Part shown: positions 23,501-38,500 of the stretch, piece after piece
Layout: every line of letters starts with the position of its first letter
Numbering within the stretch: position 1 is the first letter of the stretch
Assembly: GCA_947044365.1 (NCBI GenBank)
Contig: OX345636.1
Coordinates: 42,849,537 to 42,913,536, forward strand
Length of the DNA: 64,000 nt
From: Petrosia ficiformis
Taxonomy: Eukaryota > Porifera > Demospongiae > Haplosclerida > Petrosiidae
Reading direction: 5' to 3'
Notes under the pieces: generated by a model
Seen by the model: the letters and a program-made list of their open reading frames with translations, nothing else
Told to the model about the DNA's origin: nothing
Databases searched by the model: none
Made by a program: the position numbers and the translations under genes

Positions 23501-26500
23501 ATAATTATATAAACATACAATGTATAGCTGTATGTATGTATATGTTTTGTACATACCATTACAAGTAACCTCATCAGTGTCTAGTTGATAGCCATTTTTA
23601 CATCCACAAGTGAAGCTTCCATTAGTGTTAGTGCATATTTGAGAGCAATTGTGTGTTCCATTATTACACTCATCAACATCTGAAAAGAAACAGTTGTACA
23701 TAATTATGCGTAATTGCATAGGAGTTTGTAATAATTATTATAATTATATAAACATACAATGTATAGCTGTATGTATGTATATGTTTTGTACATACCATTA
23801 CAAGTAACCTCATCAGTGTCTAGTTGATAGCCATTTTTACACCCACAAGTGAAGCTTCCATTAGTGTTAGTACATATTTGAGAGCAATTGTGAGTTCCAT
23901 TATTACACTCATCAATATCTGAATAGAAACAGTTGTACATAATTATGCATAATTGCATAGGAGTTTGTAATAATTATTATAATTATATAAACATACAATG
24001 TATAGCTATATGTATGTATATGTTTTGTACATACCATTACAAGTAACCTCATCAGTGTCTAGTTGATAGCCATTTTTACACCCACAAGTGAAGCTTCCAT
24101 TAGTGTTAGTACATATTTGAGAGCAATTGTGAGTTCCATTATTACACTCATCAATATCTGAATAGAAACAGTTGTACATAATTATGCATAATTGCATAGG
24201 AGTTTGTAATAATTATTATAATTATATAAACATACAATGTATAGCTGTATGTATGTATATGTTTTGTACATACCATTACAAGTAACCTCATCAGTGTCTA
24301 GTTGATAGCCATTTTTACACCCACAAGTGAAGCTTCCATTAGTGTTAGTACATATTTGAGAGCAATTGTGAGTTCCATTATTACACTCATCAATATCTGA
24401 ATAGAAACAGTTGTACATAATTATGCATAATTGCATAGGATTTTGTAATAATTATTATAATTATATAAACATACAATGTATAGCTATATGTATGTATATG
24501 TTTTATACATACCATTACAAGTAACCTCATCAGTGTCTAGTTGTTAGCCATTTTTACACCCACAAGTGAAGCTTCCATTAGTGTTAGTACATATTTGAGA
24601 GCAATTGTGAGTTCCATTATTACACTCATCAATATCTCAATAGAAACAGTTGTACATAATTATGCATAATTGCATAGGAGTTTGTAATAATTATTATAAT
24701 TATATAAACATACAATGTATAGCTGTATGTATGTATATGTTTTGTACATACCATTACAAGCAACCTCATCAGTGTCTAGTTGATAGCCATTTTTACACCC
24801 ACAAGTGAAGCTTCCATTAGTGTTAGTACATATTTGAGAGCAATTGTGTGTTCCATTATTACACTCATCAATATCTGAATAGAAACAGTTGTACATAATT
24901 ATGCATAATTGCATAGGAGTTTGTAATAATTATAATTATATAAACATACAATGTATAGCTGTATGTATGTATATGTTTTGTACATACCATTACAAGTAAC
25001 CTCATCAGTGTCTAGTTGATAGCCATTTTTACATCCACAAGTGAAGCTTCCATTAGTGTTAGTGCATATTTGAGAGCAATTGTGAGTTCCATTATTACAC
25101 TCATCAACATCTGAAAAGAAACAGTTGTACATAATTATGCGTAATTGCATAGGAGTTTGTAATAATTATTATAATTATATAAACATACAATGTATAGCTG
25201 TATGTATGTATATGTTTTGTACATACCATTACAAGTAACTTCATCAGTGTCTAGTTGATAGCCATTTTTACACCCACAAGTGAAGCTTCCATTAGTGTTA
25301 GTACATATTTGAGAGCAATTGTGAGTTCCATTATTACACTCATCAATATCTGAATAGAAACACTTGTACATAATTATGCGTAATTGCATAGGAGTTTGTA
25401 ATAATTTTTATAATTATATAAACATACAATGTATAGCTGTATGTATGTATATGTTTTGTACATACCATTACAAGTAACCTCATCAGTGTCTAGTTGATAG
25501 CCATTTTTACATCCACAAGTGAAGCTTCCATTAGTGTTAGTGCATATTTGAGAGCAATTGTGTGTTCCATTATTACACTCATCGACATCTGAAAAGAAAC
25601 AGTTGTACATAATTATGCGTAATTGCATAGGAGTTTGTAATAATTATTATAATTATATAAACATACAATGTATAGCTGTATGTATGTATATGTTTTGTAC
25701 ATACCATTACAAGTAACCTCATCAGTGTCTAGTTGATAGCCATTTTTACATCCACAAGTGAAGCTTCCATTAGTGTTAGTACATATTTGAGAGCAATTGT
25801 GTGTTCCATTATTACACTCATCAATATCTGAATAGAAACAGATTTACATAATTATGTGTAATTATATACATGCATGTTTGTAATAATTATTATAATTATA
25901 TAAAAATACAATGTATAGCTGTATGTATGTATATGTTTTGTACATACCATTACAAGTAACCTCATCAGTGTCTAGTTGATAGCCATTTTTACACCCACAA
26001 GTGAAGCTTCCATTAGTGTTAGTACATATTTGAGAGCAATTGTGAGTTCCATTATTACACTCATCAATATCTGAATAGAAACAGTTGTACATAATTATGC
26101 ATAATTGCATAAGAGTTTGTAATAATTATTATAATTATATAAACATACAATGTATAGCTATATGTATGTATATGTTTTGTACATACCATTACAAGTAACC
26201 TCATCAGTGTCTAGTTGATAGCCATTTTTACACCCACAAGTGAAGCTTCCATTAGTGTTAGTACATATTTGAGAGCAATTGTGAGTTCCATTATTACACT
26301 CATCAATATCTGAATAGAAACAGTTGTACATAATTATGCATAATTGCATAGGAGTTTGTAATAATTATAATTATATAAACATACAATGTATAGCTGTATG
26401 TATGTATATGTTTTGTACATACCATTACAAGTAACCTCATCAGTGTCTAGTTGATAGCCATTTTTACATCCACAAGTGAAGCTTCCATTAGTGTTAGTGC

Positions 26501-29500
26501 ATATTTGAGAGCAATTGTGTGTTCCATTATTACACTCATCAACATCTGAAAAGAAACAGTTGTACATAATTATGCGTAATTGCATAGGAGTTTGTAATAA
26601 TTATTATAATTATATAAACATACAATGTATAGCTGTATGTATGTATATGTTTTGTACATACCATTACAAGTAACCTCATCAGTGTCTAGTTGATAGCCAT
26701 TTTTACACCCACAAGTGAAGCTTCCATTAGTGTTAGTACATATTTGAGAGCAATTGTGAGTTCCATTATTACACTCATCAATATCTGAATAGAAACACTT
26801 GTACATAATTATGCGTAATTGCATAGGAGTTTGTAATAATTTTTATAATTATATAAACATACAATGTATAGCTGTATGTATGTATATGTTTTGTACATAC
26901 CATTACAAGTAACCTCATCAGTGTCTAGTTGATAGCCATTTTTACATCCACAAGTGAAGCTTCCATTAGTGTTAGTGCATATTTGAGAGCAATTGTGTGT
27001 TCCATTATTACACTCATCGACATCTGAAAAGAAACAGTTGTACATAATTATGCGTAATTGCATAGGAGTTTGTAATAATTATTATAATTATATAAACATA
27101 CAATGTATAGCTGTATGTATGTATATGTTTTGTACATACCATTACAAGTAACCTCATCAGTGTCTAGTTGATAGCCATTTTTACATCCACAAGTGAAGGT
27201 TCCATTAGTGTTAGTACATATTTGAGAGCAATTGTGTGTTCCATTATTACACTCATCAATATCTGAATAGAAACAGATTTACATAATTATGTGTAATTAT
27301 ATACATGCATGTTTGTAATAATTATTATAATTATATAAAAATACAATGTATAGCTGTATGTATGTATATGTTTTGTACATACCATTACAAGTAACCTCAT
27401 CAGTGTCTAGTTGATAGCCATTTTTACACCCACAAGTGAAGCTTCCATTAGTGTTAGTGCATATTTGAGAGCAATTGTGTGTTCCATTATTACACTCATC
27501 GACATCTGAAAAGAAACAGTTGTACATAATTATGCGTAATTGCATAGGAGTTTGTAATAATTATTATAATTATATAAACATATACAATGTATAGCTGTAT
27601 GTATGTATATGTTTTGTACATACCATTACAAGTAACCTCATCAGTGTCTAGTTGATAGCCATTTTTACATCCACAAGTGAAGCTTCCATTAGTGTTAGTA
27701 CATATTTGAGAGCAATTGTGTGTTCCATTATTACACTCATCAATATCTGAATAGAAACAGATTTACATAATTATGTGTAATTATATACATGCATGTTTGT
27801 AATAATTATTATAATTATATAAAAATACAATGTATAGCTGTATGTATGTATATGTTTTGTACATACCATTACAAGTAACCTCATCAGTGTCTAGTTGATA
27901 GCCACTTTTACATCCACAAGTGAAGCTTCCATTAGTGTTAGTGCATATTTGAGAGCAATTGTGAGTTCCATTATTACACTCATCAACATCTGAAAAGAAA
28001 CAGTTGTACATAATTATGCGTAATTGCATAGGAGTTTGTAATAATTATTATAATTATATAAACATACAATGTATAGCTGTATGTACATGTATGTATATGT
28101 TTTGTACATACCATTACAAGTAACCTCATCAGTGTCTAGTTGATAGCCATTTTTACATCCACAAGTGAAGCTTCCATTAGTGTTAGTGCATATTTGAGAG
28201 CAATTGTGTGTTCCATTATTACACTCATCGACATCTGAAAAGAAACAGTTGTACATAATTATGCGTAATTGCATAGGAGTTTGTAATAATTATTATAATT
28301 ATATAAACATACAATGTATAGCTGTATGTATGTATATGTTTTGTACATACCATTACAAGTAACCTCATCAGTGTCTAGTTGATAGCCATTTTTACATCCA
28401 CAAGTGAAGCTTCCATTAGTGTTAGTACATATTTGAGAGCAATTGTGTGTTCCATTATTACACTCATCAATATCTGAATAGAAACAGATTTACATAATTA
28501 TGTGTAATTATATACATGCATGTTTGTAATAATTATTATAATTATATAAAAATACAATGTATAGCTGTATGTATGTATATGTTTTGTACATACCATTACA
28601 AGTAACCTCATCAGTGTCTAGTTGATAGCCACTTTTACATCCACAAGTGAAGCTTCCATTAGTGTTAGTGCATATTTGAGAGCAATTGTGAGTTCCATTA
28701 TTACACTCATCAACATCTGAAAAGAAACAGTTGTACATAATTATGCGTAATTGCATAGGAGTTTGTAATAATTATTATAATTATATAAACATACAATGTA
28801 TAGCTGTATGTATGTATATGTTTTCTACATACCATTACAAGTAACCTCATCAGTGTGTAGATTATAGCCATTTTTACATCCACAAGTGAAGCTTCCATTA
28901 GTGTTAGTGCATATTTGAGAGCAATTGTGTGTTCCATTATTACACTCATCGACATCTGAAAAGAAACAGTTGTACATAATTATGCGTAATTGCATAGGAG
29001 TTTGTAATAATTATTATAATTATATAAACATACAATGTATAGCTGTATGTATGTATATGTTTTGTACATACCATTACAAGTAACATCATCAGTGTCTAGT
29101 TGATAGCCATTTTTACATCCACAAGTGAAGCTTCCATTAGTGTTAGTACATATTTGAGAGCAATTGTGTGTTCCATTATTACACTCATCAATATCTGAAT
29201 AGAAACAGATTTACATAATTATGTGTAATTATATACATGCATGTTTGTAATAATTATTATAATTATATAAAAATACAATGTATAGCTGTATGTATGTATA
29301 TGTTTTGTACATACCATTACAAGTAACCTCATCAGTGTTTAGTTGATAGCCACTTTTACATCCACAAGTGAAGCTTCCATTAGTGTTAGTGCATATTTGA
29401 GAGCAATTGTGAGTTCCATTATTACACTCATCAACATCTGAAAAGAAACAGTTGTACATAATTATGCGTAATTGCATAGGAGTTTGTAATAATTATTATA

Positions 29501-32500
29501 ATTATATAAACATACAATGTATAGCTGTATGTATGTATATGTTTTCTACATACCATTACAAGTAACCTCATCAGTGTGTAGATTATAGCCATTTTTACAT
29601 CCACAAGTGAAGCTTCCATTAGTGTTAGTGCATATTTGAGAGCAATTGTGTGTTCCATTATTACACTCATCGACATCTGAAAAGAAACAGTTGTACATAA
29701 TTATGCGTAATTGCATAGGAGTTTGTAATAATTATTATAATTATATAAACATACAATGTATAGCTGTATGTATGTATATGTTTTGTACATACCATTACAA
29801 GTAACATCATCAGTGTCTAGTTGATAGCCATTTTTACATCCACAAGTGAAGCTTCCATTAGTGTTAGTACATATTTGAGAGCAATTGTGAGTTCCATTAT
29901 TACACTCATCAATATCTGAATAGAAACGATTGTACATAATTATGCGTAATTGCATAGGAGTTTGTAATAATTATTATAATTATATAAACATACAATGTAT
30001 AGCTGTATGTATGTATATGTTTTGTACATACCATTACAAGTAACCTCATCAGTGTCTAGTTGATAGCCATTTTTACATCCACAAGTGAAGCTTCCATTAG
30101 TGTTAGTGCATATTTGAGAGCAATTGTGTGTTCCATTATTACACTCATCAACATCTGAAAAGAAACAGTTGTACATAATTATGCGTAATTGCATAGGAGT
30201 TTGTAATAATTATTATAATTATATAAACATACAATGTATAGCTGTATGTATGTATATGTTTTCTACATACCATTACAAGTAACCTCATCAGTGTCTAGTT
30301 GATAGCCATTTTTACACCCACAAGTGAAGCTTCCATTAGTGTTAGTACATATTTGAGAGCAATTGTGAGTTCCATTATTACACTCATCGACATCTGAAAA
30401 GAAACAGTTGTACATAATTATGCGTAATTGCATAGGAGTTTGTAATAATTATTATAATTATATAAACATACAATGTATAGCTGTATGTATGTATATGTTT
30501 TGTACATACCATTACAAGTAACCTCATCAGTGTCTAGTTGATAGCCATTTTTACATCCACAAGTGAAGCTTCCATTAGTGTTAGTACATATTTGAGAGCA
30601 ATTGTGTGTTCCATTATTACACTCATCAATATCTGAATAGAAACAGATTTACATAATTATGTGTAATTATATACATGCATGTTTGTAATAATTATTATAA
30701 TTATATAAAAATACAATGTATAGCTGTATGTATGTATATGTTTTGTACATACCATTACAAGTAACCTCATCAGTGTCTAGTTGATAGCCATTTTTACACC
30801 CACAAGTGAAGCTTCCATTAGTGTTAGTACATATTTGAGAGCAATTGTGTGTTCCATTATTACACTCATCAATATCTGAATAGAAACAGATTTACATAAT
30901 TATGTGTAATTATATACATGCATGTTTGTAATAATTATTATAATTATATAAAAATACAATGTATAGCTGTATGTATGTATATGTTTTGTACATACCATTA
31001 CAAGTAACCTCATCAGTGTCTAGTTGATAGCCACTTTTACATCCACAAGTGAAGCTTCCATTAGTGTTAGTGCATATTTGAGAGCAATTGTGAGTTCCAT
31101 TATTACACTCATCAACATCTGAAAAGAAACAGTTGTACATAATTATGCGTAATTGCATAGGAGTTTGTAATAATTATTATAATTATATAAACATACAATG
31201 TATAGCTGTATGTATGTATATGTTTTCTACATACCATTACAAGTAACCTCATCAGTGTCTAGTTGATAGCCATTTTTACACCCACAAGTGAAGCTTCCAT
31301 TAGTGTTAGTACATATTTGAGAGCAATTGTGAGTTCCATTATTACACTCATCAATATCTGAATAGAAACAGTTGTACATAATTATGCGTAATTGCATAAG
31401 AGTTTGTAATAATTTTTATAATTATATAAACATACAATGTATAGCTGTATGTACATGTATGTATATGTTTTGTACATACCATTACAAGTAACCTCATCAG
31501 TGTCTAGTTGATAGCCATTTTTACATCCACAAGTGAAGCTTCCATTAGTGTTAGTGCATATTTGAGAGCAATTGTGTGTTCCATTATTACACTCATCGAC
31601 ATCTGAAAAGAAACAGTTGTACATAATTATGCGTAATTGCATAGGAGTTTGTAATAATTATTATAATTATATAAACATACAATGTATAGCTGTATGTATG
31701 TATATGTTTTGTACATACCATTACAAGTAACCTCATCAGTATCTAGTTGATAGCCATTTTTACATCCACAAGTGAAGCTTCCATTAGTGTTAGTACATAT
31801 TTGAGAGCAATTGTGAGTTCCATTATTACACTCATCAATATCTGAATAGAAACGATTGTACATAATTATGCGTAATTGCATAGGAGTTTGTAATAATTAT
31901 TATAATTATATAAACATACAATGTATAGCTGTATGTATGTATATGTTTTGTACATACCATTACAAGTAACCTCATCAGTGTCTAGTTGATAGCCATTTTT
32001 ACATCCACAAGTGAAGCTTCCATTAGTGTTAGTGCATATTTGAGAGCAATTGTGTGTTCCATTATTACACTCATCAACATCTGAAAAGAAACAGTTGTAC
32101 ATAATTATGCGTAATTGCATAGGAGTTTGTAATAATTATTATAATTATATAAACATACAATGTATAGCTGTATGTATGTATATGTTTTCTACATACCATT
32201 ACAAGTAACCTCATCAGTGTCTAGTTGATAGCCATTTTTACACCCACAAGTGAAGCTTCCATTAGTGTTAGTACATATTTGAGAGCAATTGTGAGTTCCA
32301 TTATTACACTCATCGACATCTGAAAAGAAACAGTTGTACATAATTATGCGTAATTGCATAGGAGTTTGTAATAATTATTATAATTATATAAACATACAAT
32401 GTATAGCTGTATGTATGTATATGTTTTGTACATACCATTACAAGTAACATCATCAGTGTCTAGTTGATAGCCATTTTTACATCCACAAGTGAAGCTTCCA

Positions 32501-35500
32501 TTAGTGTTAGTACATATTTGAGAGCAATTGTGAGTTCCATTATTACACTCATCAATATCTGAATAGAAACGATTGTACATAATTATGCGTAATTGCATAG
32601 GAGTTTGTAATAATTATTATAATTATATAAACATACAATGTATAGCTGTATGTATGTATATGTTTTGTACATACCATTACAAGTAACCTCATCAGTGTCT
32701 AGTTGATAGCCATTTTTACATCCACAAGTGAAGCTTCCATTAGTGTTAGTGCATATTTGAGAGCAATTGTGTGTTCCATTATTACACTCATCAACATCTG
32801 AAAAGAAACAGTTGTACATAATTATGCGTAATTGCATAGGAGTTTGTAATAATTATTATAATTATATAAACATACAATGTATAGCTGTATGTATGTATAT
32901 GTTTTGTACATACCATTACAAGTAACCTCATCAGTGTCTAGTTGATAGCCATTTTTACACCCACAAGTGAAGCTTCCATTAGTGTTAGTACATATTTGAG
33001 AGCAATTGTGAGTTCCATTATTACACTCATCGACATCTGAAAAGAAACAGTTGTACATAATTATGCGTAATTGCATAGGAGTTTGTAATAATTATTATAA
33101 TTATATAAACATACAATGTATAGCTGTATGTATGTATATGTTTTGTACATACCATTACAAGTAGCCTCATCAGTGTCTAGTTGATAGCCATTTTTACATC
33201 CACAAGTGAAGCTTCCATTAGTGTTAGTACATATTTGAGAGCAATTGTGTGTTCCATTATTACACTCATCAATATCTGAATAGAAACAGATTTACATAAT
33301 TATGTGTAATTATATACATGCATGTTTGTAATAATTATTATAATTATATAAAAATACAATGTATAGCTGTATGTATGTATATGTTTTGTACATACCATTA
33401 CAAGTAACCTCATCAGTGTCTAGTTGATAGCCACTTTTACATCCACAAGTGAAGCTTCCATTAGTGTTAGTGCATATTTGAGAGCAATTGTGAGTTCCAT
33501 TATTACACTCATCAACATCTGAAAAGAAACAGTTGTACATAATTATGCGTAATTGCATAGGAGTTTGTAATAATTATTATAATTATATAAACATACAATG
33601 TATAGCTGTATGTACATGTATGTATATGTTTTCTACATACCATTACAAGTAACCTCATCAGTGTCTAGTTGATAGCCATTTTTACACCCACAAGTGAAGC
33701 TTCCATTAGTGTTAGTACATATTTGAGAGCAATTGTGAGTTCCATTATTACACTCATCAATATCTGAATAGAAACGATTGTACATAATTATGCGTAATTG
33801 CATAGGAGTTTGTAATAATTATTATAATTATATAAACATACAATGTATAGCTGTATCTTTGTATATGTTTTGTACATACCATTACAAGTAACCTCATCAG
33901 TGTCTAGTTGATAGCCATTTTTACATCCACAAGTGAAGCTTCCATTAGTGTTAGTGCATATTTGAGAGCAATTGTGTGTTCCATTATTACACTCATCAAC
34001 ATCTGAAAAGAAACAGTTGTACATAATTATGCGTAATTGCATAGGAGTTTGTAATAATTATTATAATTATATAAACATACAATGTATAGCTGTATGTATG
34101 TATATGTTTTCTACATACCATTACAAGTAACCTCATCAGTGTCTAGTTGATAGCCATTTTTACACCCACAAGTGAAGCTTCCATTAGTGTTAGTACATAT
34201 TTGAGAGCAATTGTGTGTTCCATTATTACACTCATCGACATCTGAAAAGAAACAGTTGTACATAATTATGCGTAATTGCATAGGAGTTTGTAATAATTAT
34301 TATAATTATATAAACATACAATGTATAGCTGTATGTATGTATATGTTTTGTACATACCATTACAAGTAACCTCATCAGTGTCTAGTTGATAGCCATTTTT
34401 ACATCCACAAGTGAAGCTTCCATTAGTGTTAGTACATATTTGAGAGCAATTGTGTGTTCCATTATTACACTCATCAATATCTGAATAGAAACAGATTTAC
34501 ATAATTATGTGTAATTATATACATGCATGTTTGTAATAATTATTATAATTATATGAACATACAATGTATAGCTGTATGTATGCAGATATTTTGTACATAC
34601 CATTACAAGTAACCTCATCAGTGTCTAGTTGATAGCCATTTTTACATGCACAAGTGAAGCTTCCATTAGTGTTAGTACATATTTGAGAGCAATTGTGTGT
34701 TCCATTATTACACTCATCAACATCTGAAAAGAAACAGTTGTACATAATTATGCGTAATTGCATAGGAGTTTGTAATAATTATTATAATTATATAAACATA
34801 CAATGTATAGCTGTATGTACATGTATGTATATGTTTTCTACATACCATTACAAGTAACCTCATCAGTGTCTAGTTGATAGCCATTTTTACACCCACAAGT
34901 GAAGCTTCCATTAGTGTTAGTACATATTTGAGAGCAATTGTGAGTTCCATTATTACACTCATCAATATCTGAATAGAAACGATTGTACATAATTATGCGT
35001 AATTGCATAGGAGTTTGTAATAATTATTATAATTATATAAACATACAATGTATAGCTGTATCTTTGTATATGTTTTGTACATACCATTACAAGTAACCTC
35101 ATCAGTGTCTAGTTGATAGCCATTTTTACATCCACAAGTGAAGCTTCCATTAGTGTTAGTGCATATTTGAGAGCAATTGTGTGTTCCATTATTACACTCA
35201 TCAACATCTGAAAAGAAACAGTTGTACATAATTATGCGTAATTGCATAGGAGTTTGTAATAATTATTATAATTATATAAACATACAATGTATAGCTGTAT
35301 GTATGTATATGTTTTCTACATACCATTACAAGTAACCTCATCAGTGTCTAGTTGATAGCCATTTTTACACCCACAAGTGAAGCTTCCATTAGTGTTAGTA
35401 CATATTTGAGAGCAATTGTGTGTTCCATTATTACACTCATCGACATCTGAAAAGAAACAGTTGTACATAATTATGCGTAATTGCATAGGAGTTTGTAATA

Positions 35501-38500
35501 ATTATTATAATTATATAAACATACAATGTATAGCTGTATGTATGTATATGTTTTGTACATACCATTACAAGTAACCTCATCAGTGTCTAGTTGATAGCCA
35601 TTTTTACATCCACAAGTGAAGCTTCCATTAGTGTTAGTACATATTTGAGAGCAATTGTGTGTTCCATTATTACACTCATCAATATCTGAATAGAAACAGA
35701 TTTACATAATTATGTGTAATTATATACATGCATGTTTGTAATAATTATTATAATTATATGAACATACAATGTATAGCTGTATGTATGCAGATATTTTGTA
35801 CATACCATTACAAGTAACCTCATCAGTGTCTAGTTGATAGCCATTTTTACATGCACAAGTGAAGCTTCCATTAGTGTTAGTACATATTTGAGAGCAATTG
35901 TGTGTTCCATTATTACACTCATCAATATCTGAATAGAAACAGTTGTACATAATTATGCGTAATTGCATAGGAGTTTGTAATAATTATTATAATTATATAA
36001 ACATACAATGTATAGCTGTATGTATGTATATGTTTTCTACATACCATTACAAGTAACCTCATCAGTGTCTAGTTGATAGCCATTTTTACACCCACAAGTG
36101 AAGCTTCCATTAGTGTTAGTACATATTTGAGAGCAATTGTGAGTTCCATTATTACACTCATCGACATCTGAAAAGAAACAGTTGTACATAATTATGCGTA
36201 ATTGCATAGGAGTTTGTAATAATTATTATAATTATATAAACATACAATGTATAGCTGTATGTATGTATATGTTTTCTACATACCATTACAAGTAACCTCA
36301 TCAGTGTCTAGTTGATAGCCATTTTTACACCCACAAGTGAAGCTTCCATTAGTGTTAGTACATATTTGAGAGCAATTGTGAGTTCCATTATTACACTCAT
36401 CAATATCTGAATAGAAACGATTGTACATAATTATGCGTAATTGTATAGGAGTTTGTAATAATTATTATAATTATATAAACATACAATGTATAGCTGTATG
36501 TATGTATATGTTTTGTACATACCATTACAAGTAACCTCATCAGTGTCTAGTTGATAGCCATTTTTACATCCACAAGTGAAGCTTCCATTAGTGTTAGTGC
36601 ATATTTGAGAGCAATTGTGTGTTCCATTATTACACTCATCAACATCTGAAAAGAAACAGTTGTACATAATTATGCGTAATTGCATAGGAGTTTGTAATAA
36701 TTATTATAATTATATAAACATACAATGTATAGCTGTATGTATGTATATGTTTTGTACATACCATTACAAGTAACCTCATCAGTGTCTAGTTGATAGCCAT
36801 TTTTACACCCACAAGTGAAGCTTCCATTAGTGTTAGTACATATTTGAGAGCAATTGTGTGTTCCATTATTACACTCATCAATATCTGAATAGAAACAGAT
36901 TTACATAATTATGTGTAATTATATACATGCATGTTTGTAATAATTATTATAATTATATAAAAATACAATGTATAGCTGTATGTATGTATATGTTTTGTAC
37001 ATACCATTACAAGTAACCTCATCAGTGTCTAGTTGATAGCCACTTTTACATCCACAAGTGAAGCTTCCATTAGTGTTAGTGCATATTTGAGAGCAATTGT
37101 GAGTTCCATTATTACACTCATCAACATCTGAAAAGAAACAGTTGTACATAATTATGCGTAATTGCATAGGAGTTTGTAATAATTATTATAATTATATAAA
37201 CATACAATGTATAGCTGTATGTATGTATATGTTTTCTACATACCATTACAAGTAACCTCATCAGTGTCTAGTTGATAGCCATTTTTACACCCACAAGTGA
37301 AGCTTCCATTAGTGTTAGTACATATTTGAGAGCAATTGTGAGTTCCATTATTACACTCATCAATATCTGAATAGAAACAGTTGTACATAATTATGCGTAA
37401 TTGCATAGGAGTTTGTAATAATTTTTATAATTATATAAACATACAATGTATAGCTGTATGTACATGTATGTATATGTTTTGTACATACCATTACAAGTAA
37501 CCTCATCAGTGTCTAGTTGATAGCCATTTTTACATCCACAAGTGAAGCTTCCATTAGTGTTAGTGCATATTTGAGAGCAATTGTGTGTTCCATTATTACA
37601 CTCATCGACATCTGAAAAGAAACAGTTGTACATAATTATGCGTAATTGCATAGGAGTTTGTAATAATTATTATAATTATATAAACATACAATGTATAGCT
37701 GTATGTATGTATATGTTTTGTACATACCATTACAAGTAACCTCATCAGTATCTAGTTGATAGCCATTTTTACATCCACAAGTGAAGCTTCCATTAGTGTT
37801 AGTACATATTTGAGAGCAATTGTGAGTTCCATTATTACACTCATCAATATCTGAATAGAAACGATTGTACATAATTATGCGTAATTGCATAGGAGTTTGT
37901 AATAATTATTATAATTATATAAACATACAATGTATAGCTGTATGTATGTATATGTTTTGTACATACCATTACAAGTAACCTCATCAGTGTCTAGTTGATA
38001 GCCATTTTTACATCCACAAGTGAAGCTTCCATTAGTGTTAGTGCATATTTGAGAGCAATTGTGTGTTCCATTATTACACTCATCAACATCTGAAAAGAAA
38101 CAGTTGTACATAATTATGCGTAATTGCATAGGAGTTTGTAATAATTATTATAATTATATAAACATACAATGTATAGCTGTATGTATGTATATGTTTTCTA
38201 CATACCATTACAAGTAACCTCATCAGTGTCTAGTTGATAGCCATTTTTACACCCACAAGTGAAGCTTCCATTAGTGTTAGTACATATTTGAGAGCAATTG
38301 TGAGTTCCATTATTACACTCATCGACATCTGAAAAGAAACAGTTGTACATAATTATGCGTAATTGCATAGGAGTTTGTAATAATTATTATAATTATATAA
38401 ACATACAATGTATAGCTGTATGTATGTATATGTTTTGTACATACCATTACAAGTAACATCATCAGTGTCTAGTTGATAGCCATTTTTACATCCACAAGTG

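Noticed and set aside
28710..29676. Alternative-frame open reading stretches starting [17 protein letters not shown]
   Set aside because: Shadow frames of the cbEGF exons at 28.9 and 29.6 kb. They lack cysteine pattern and splice logic.
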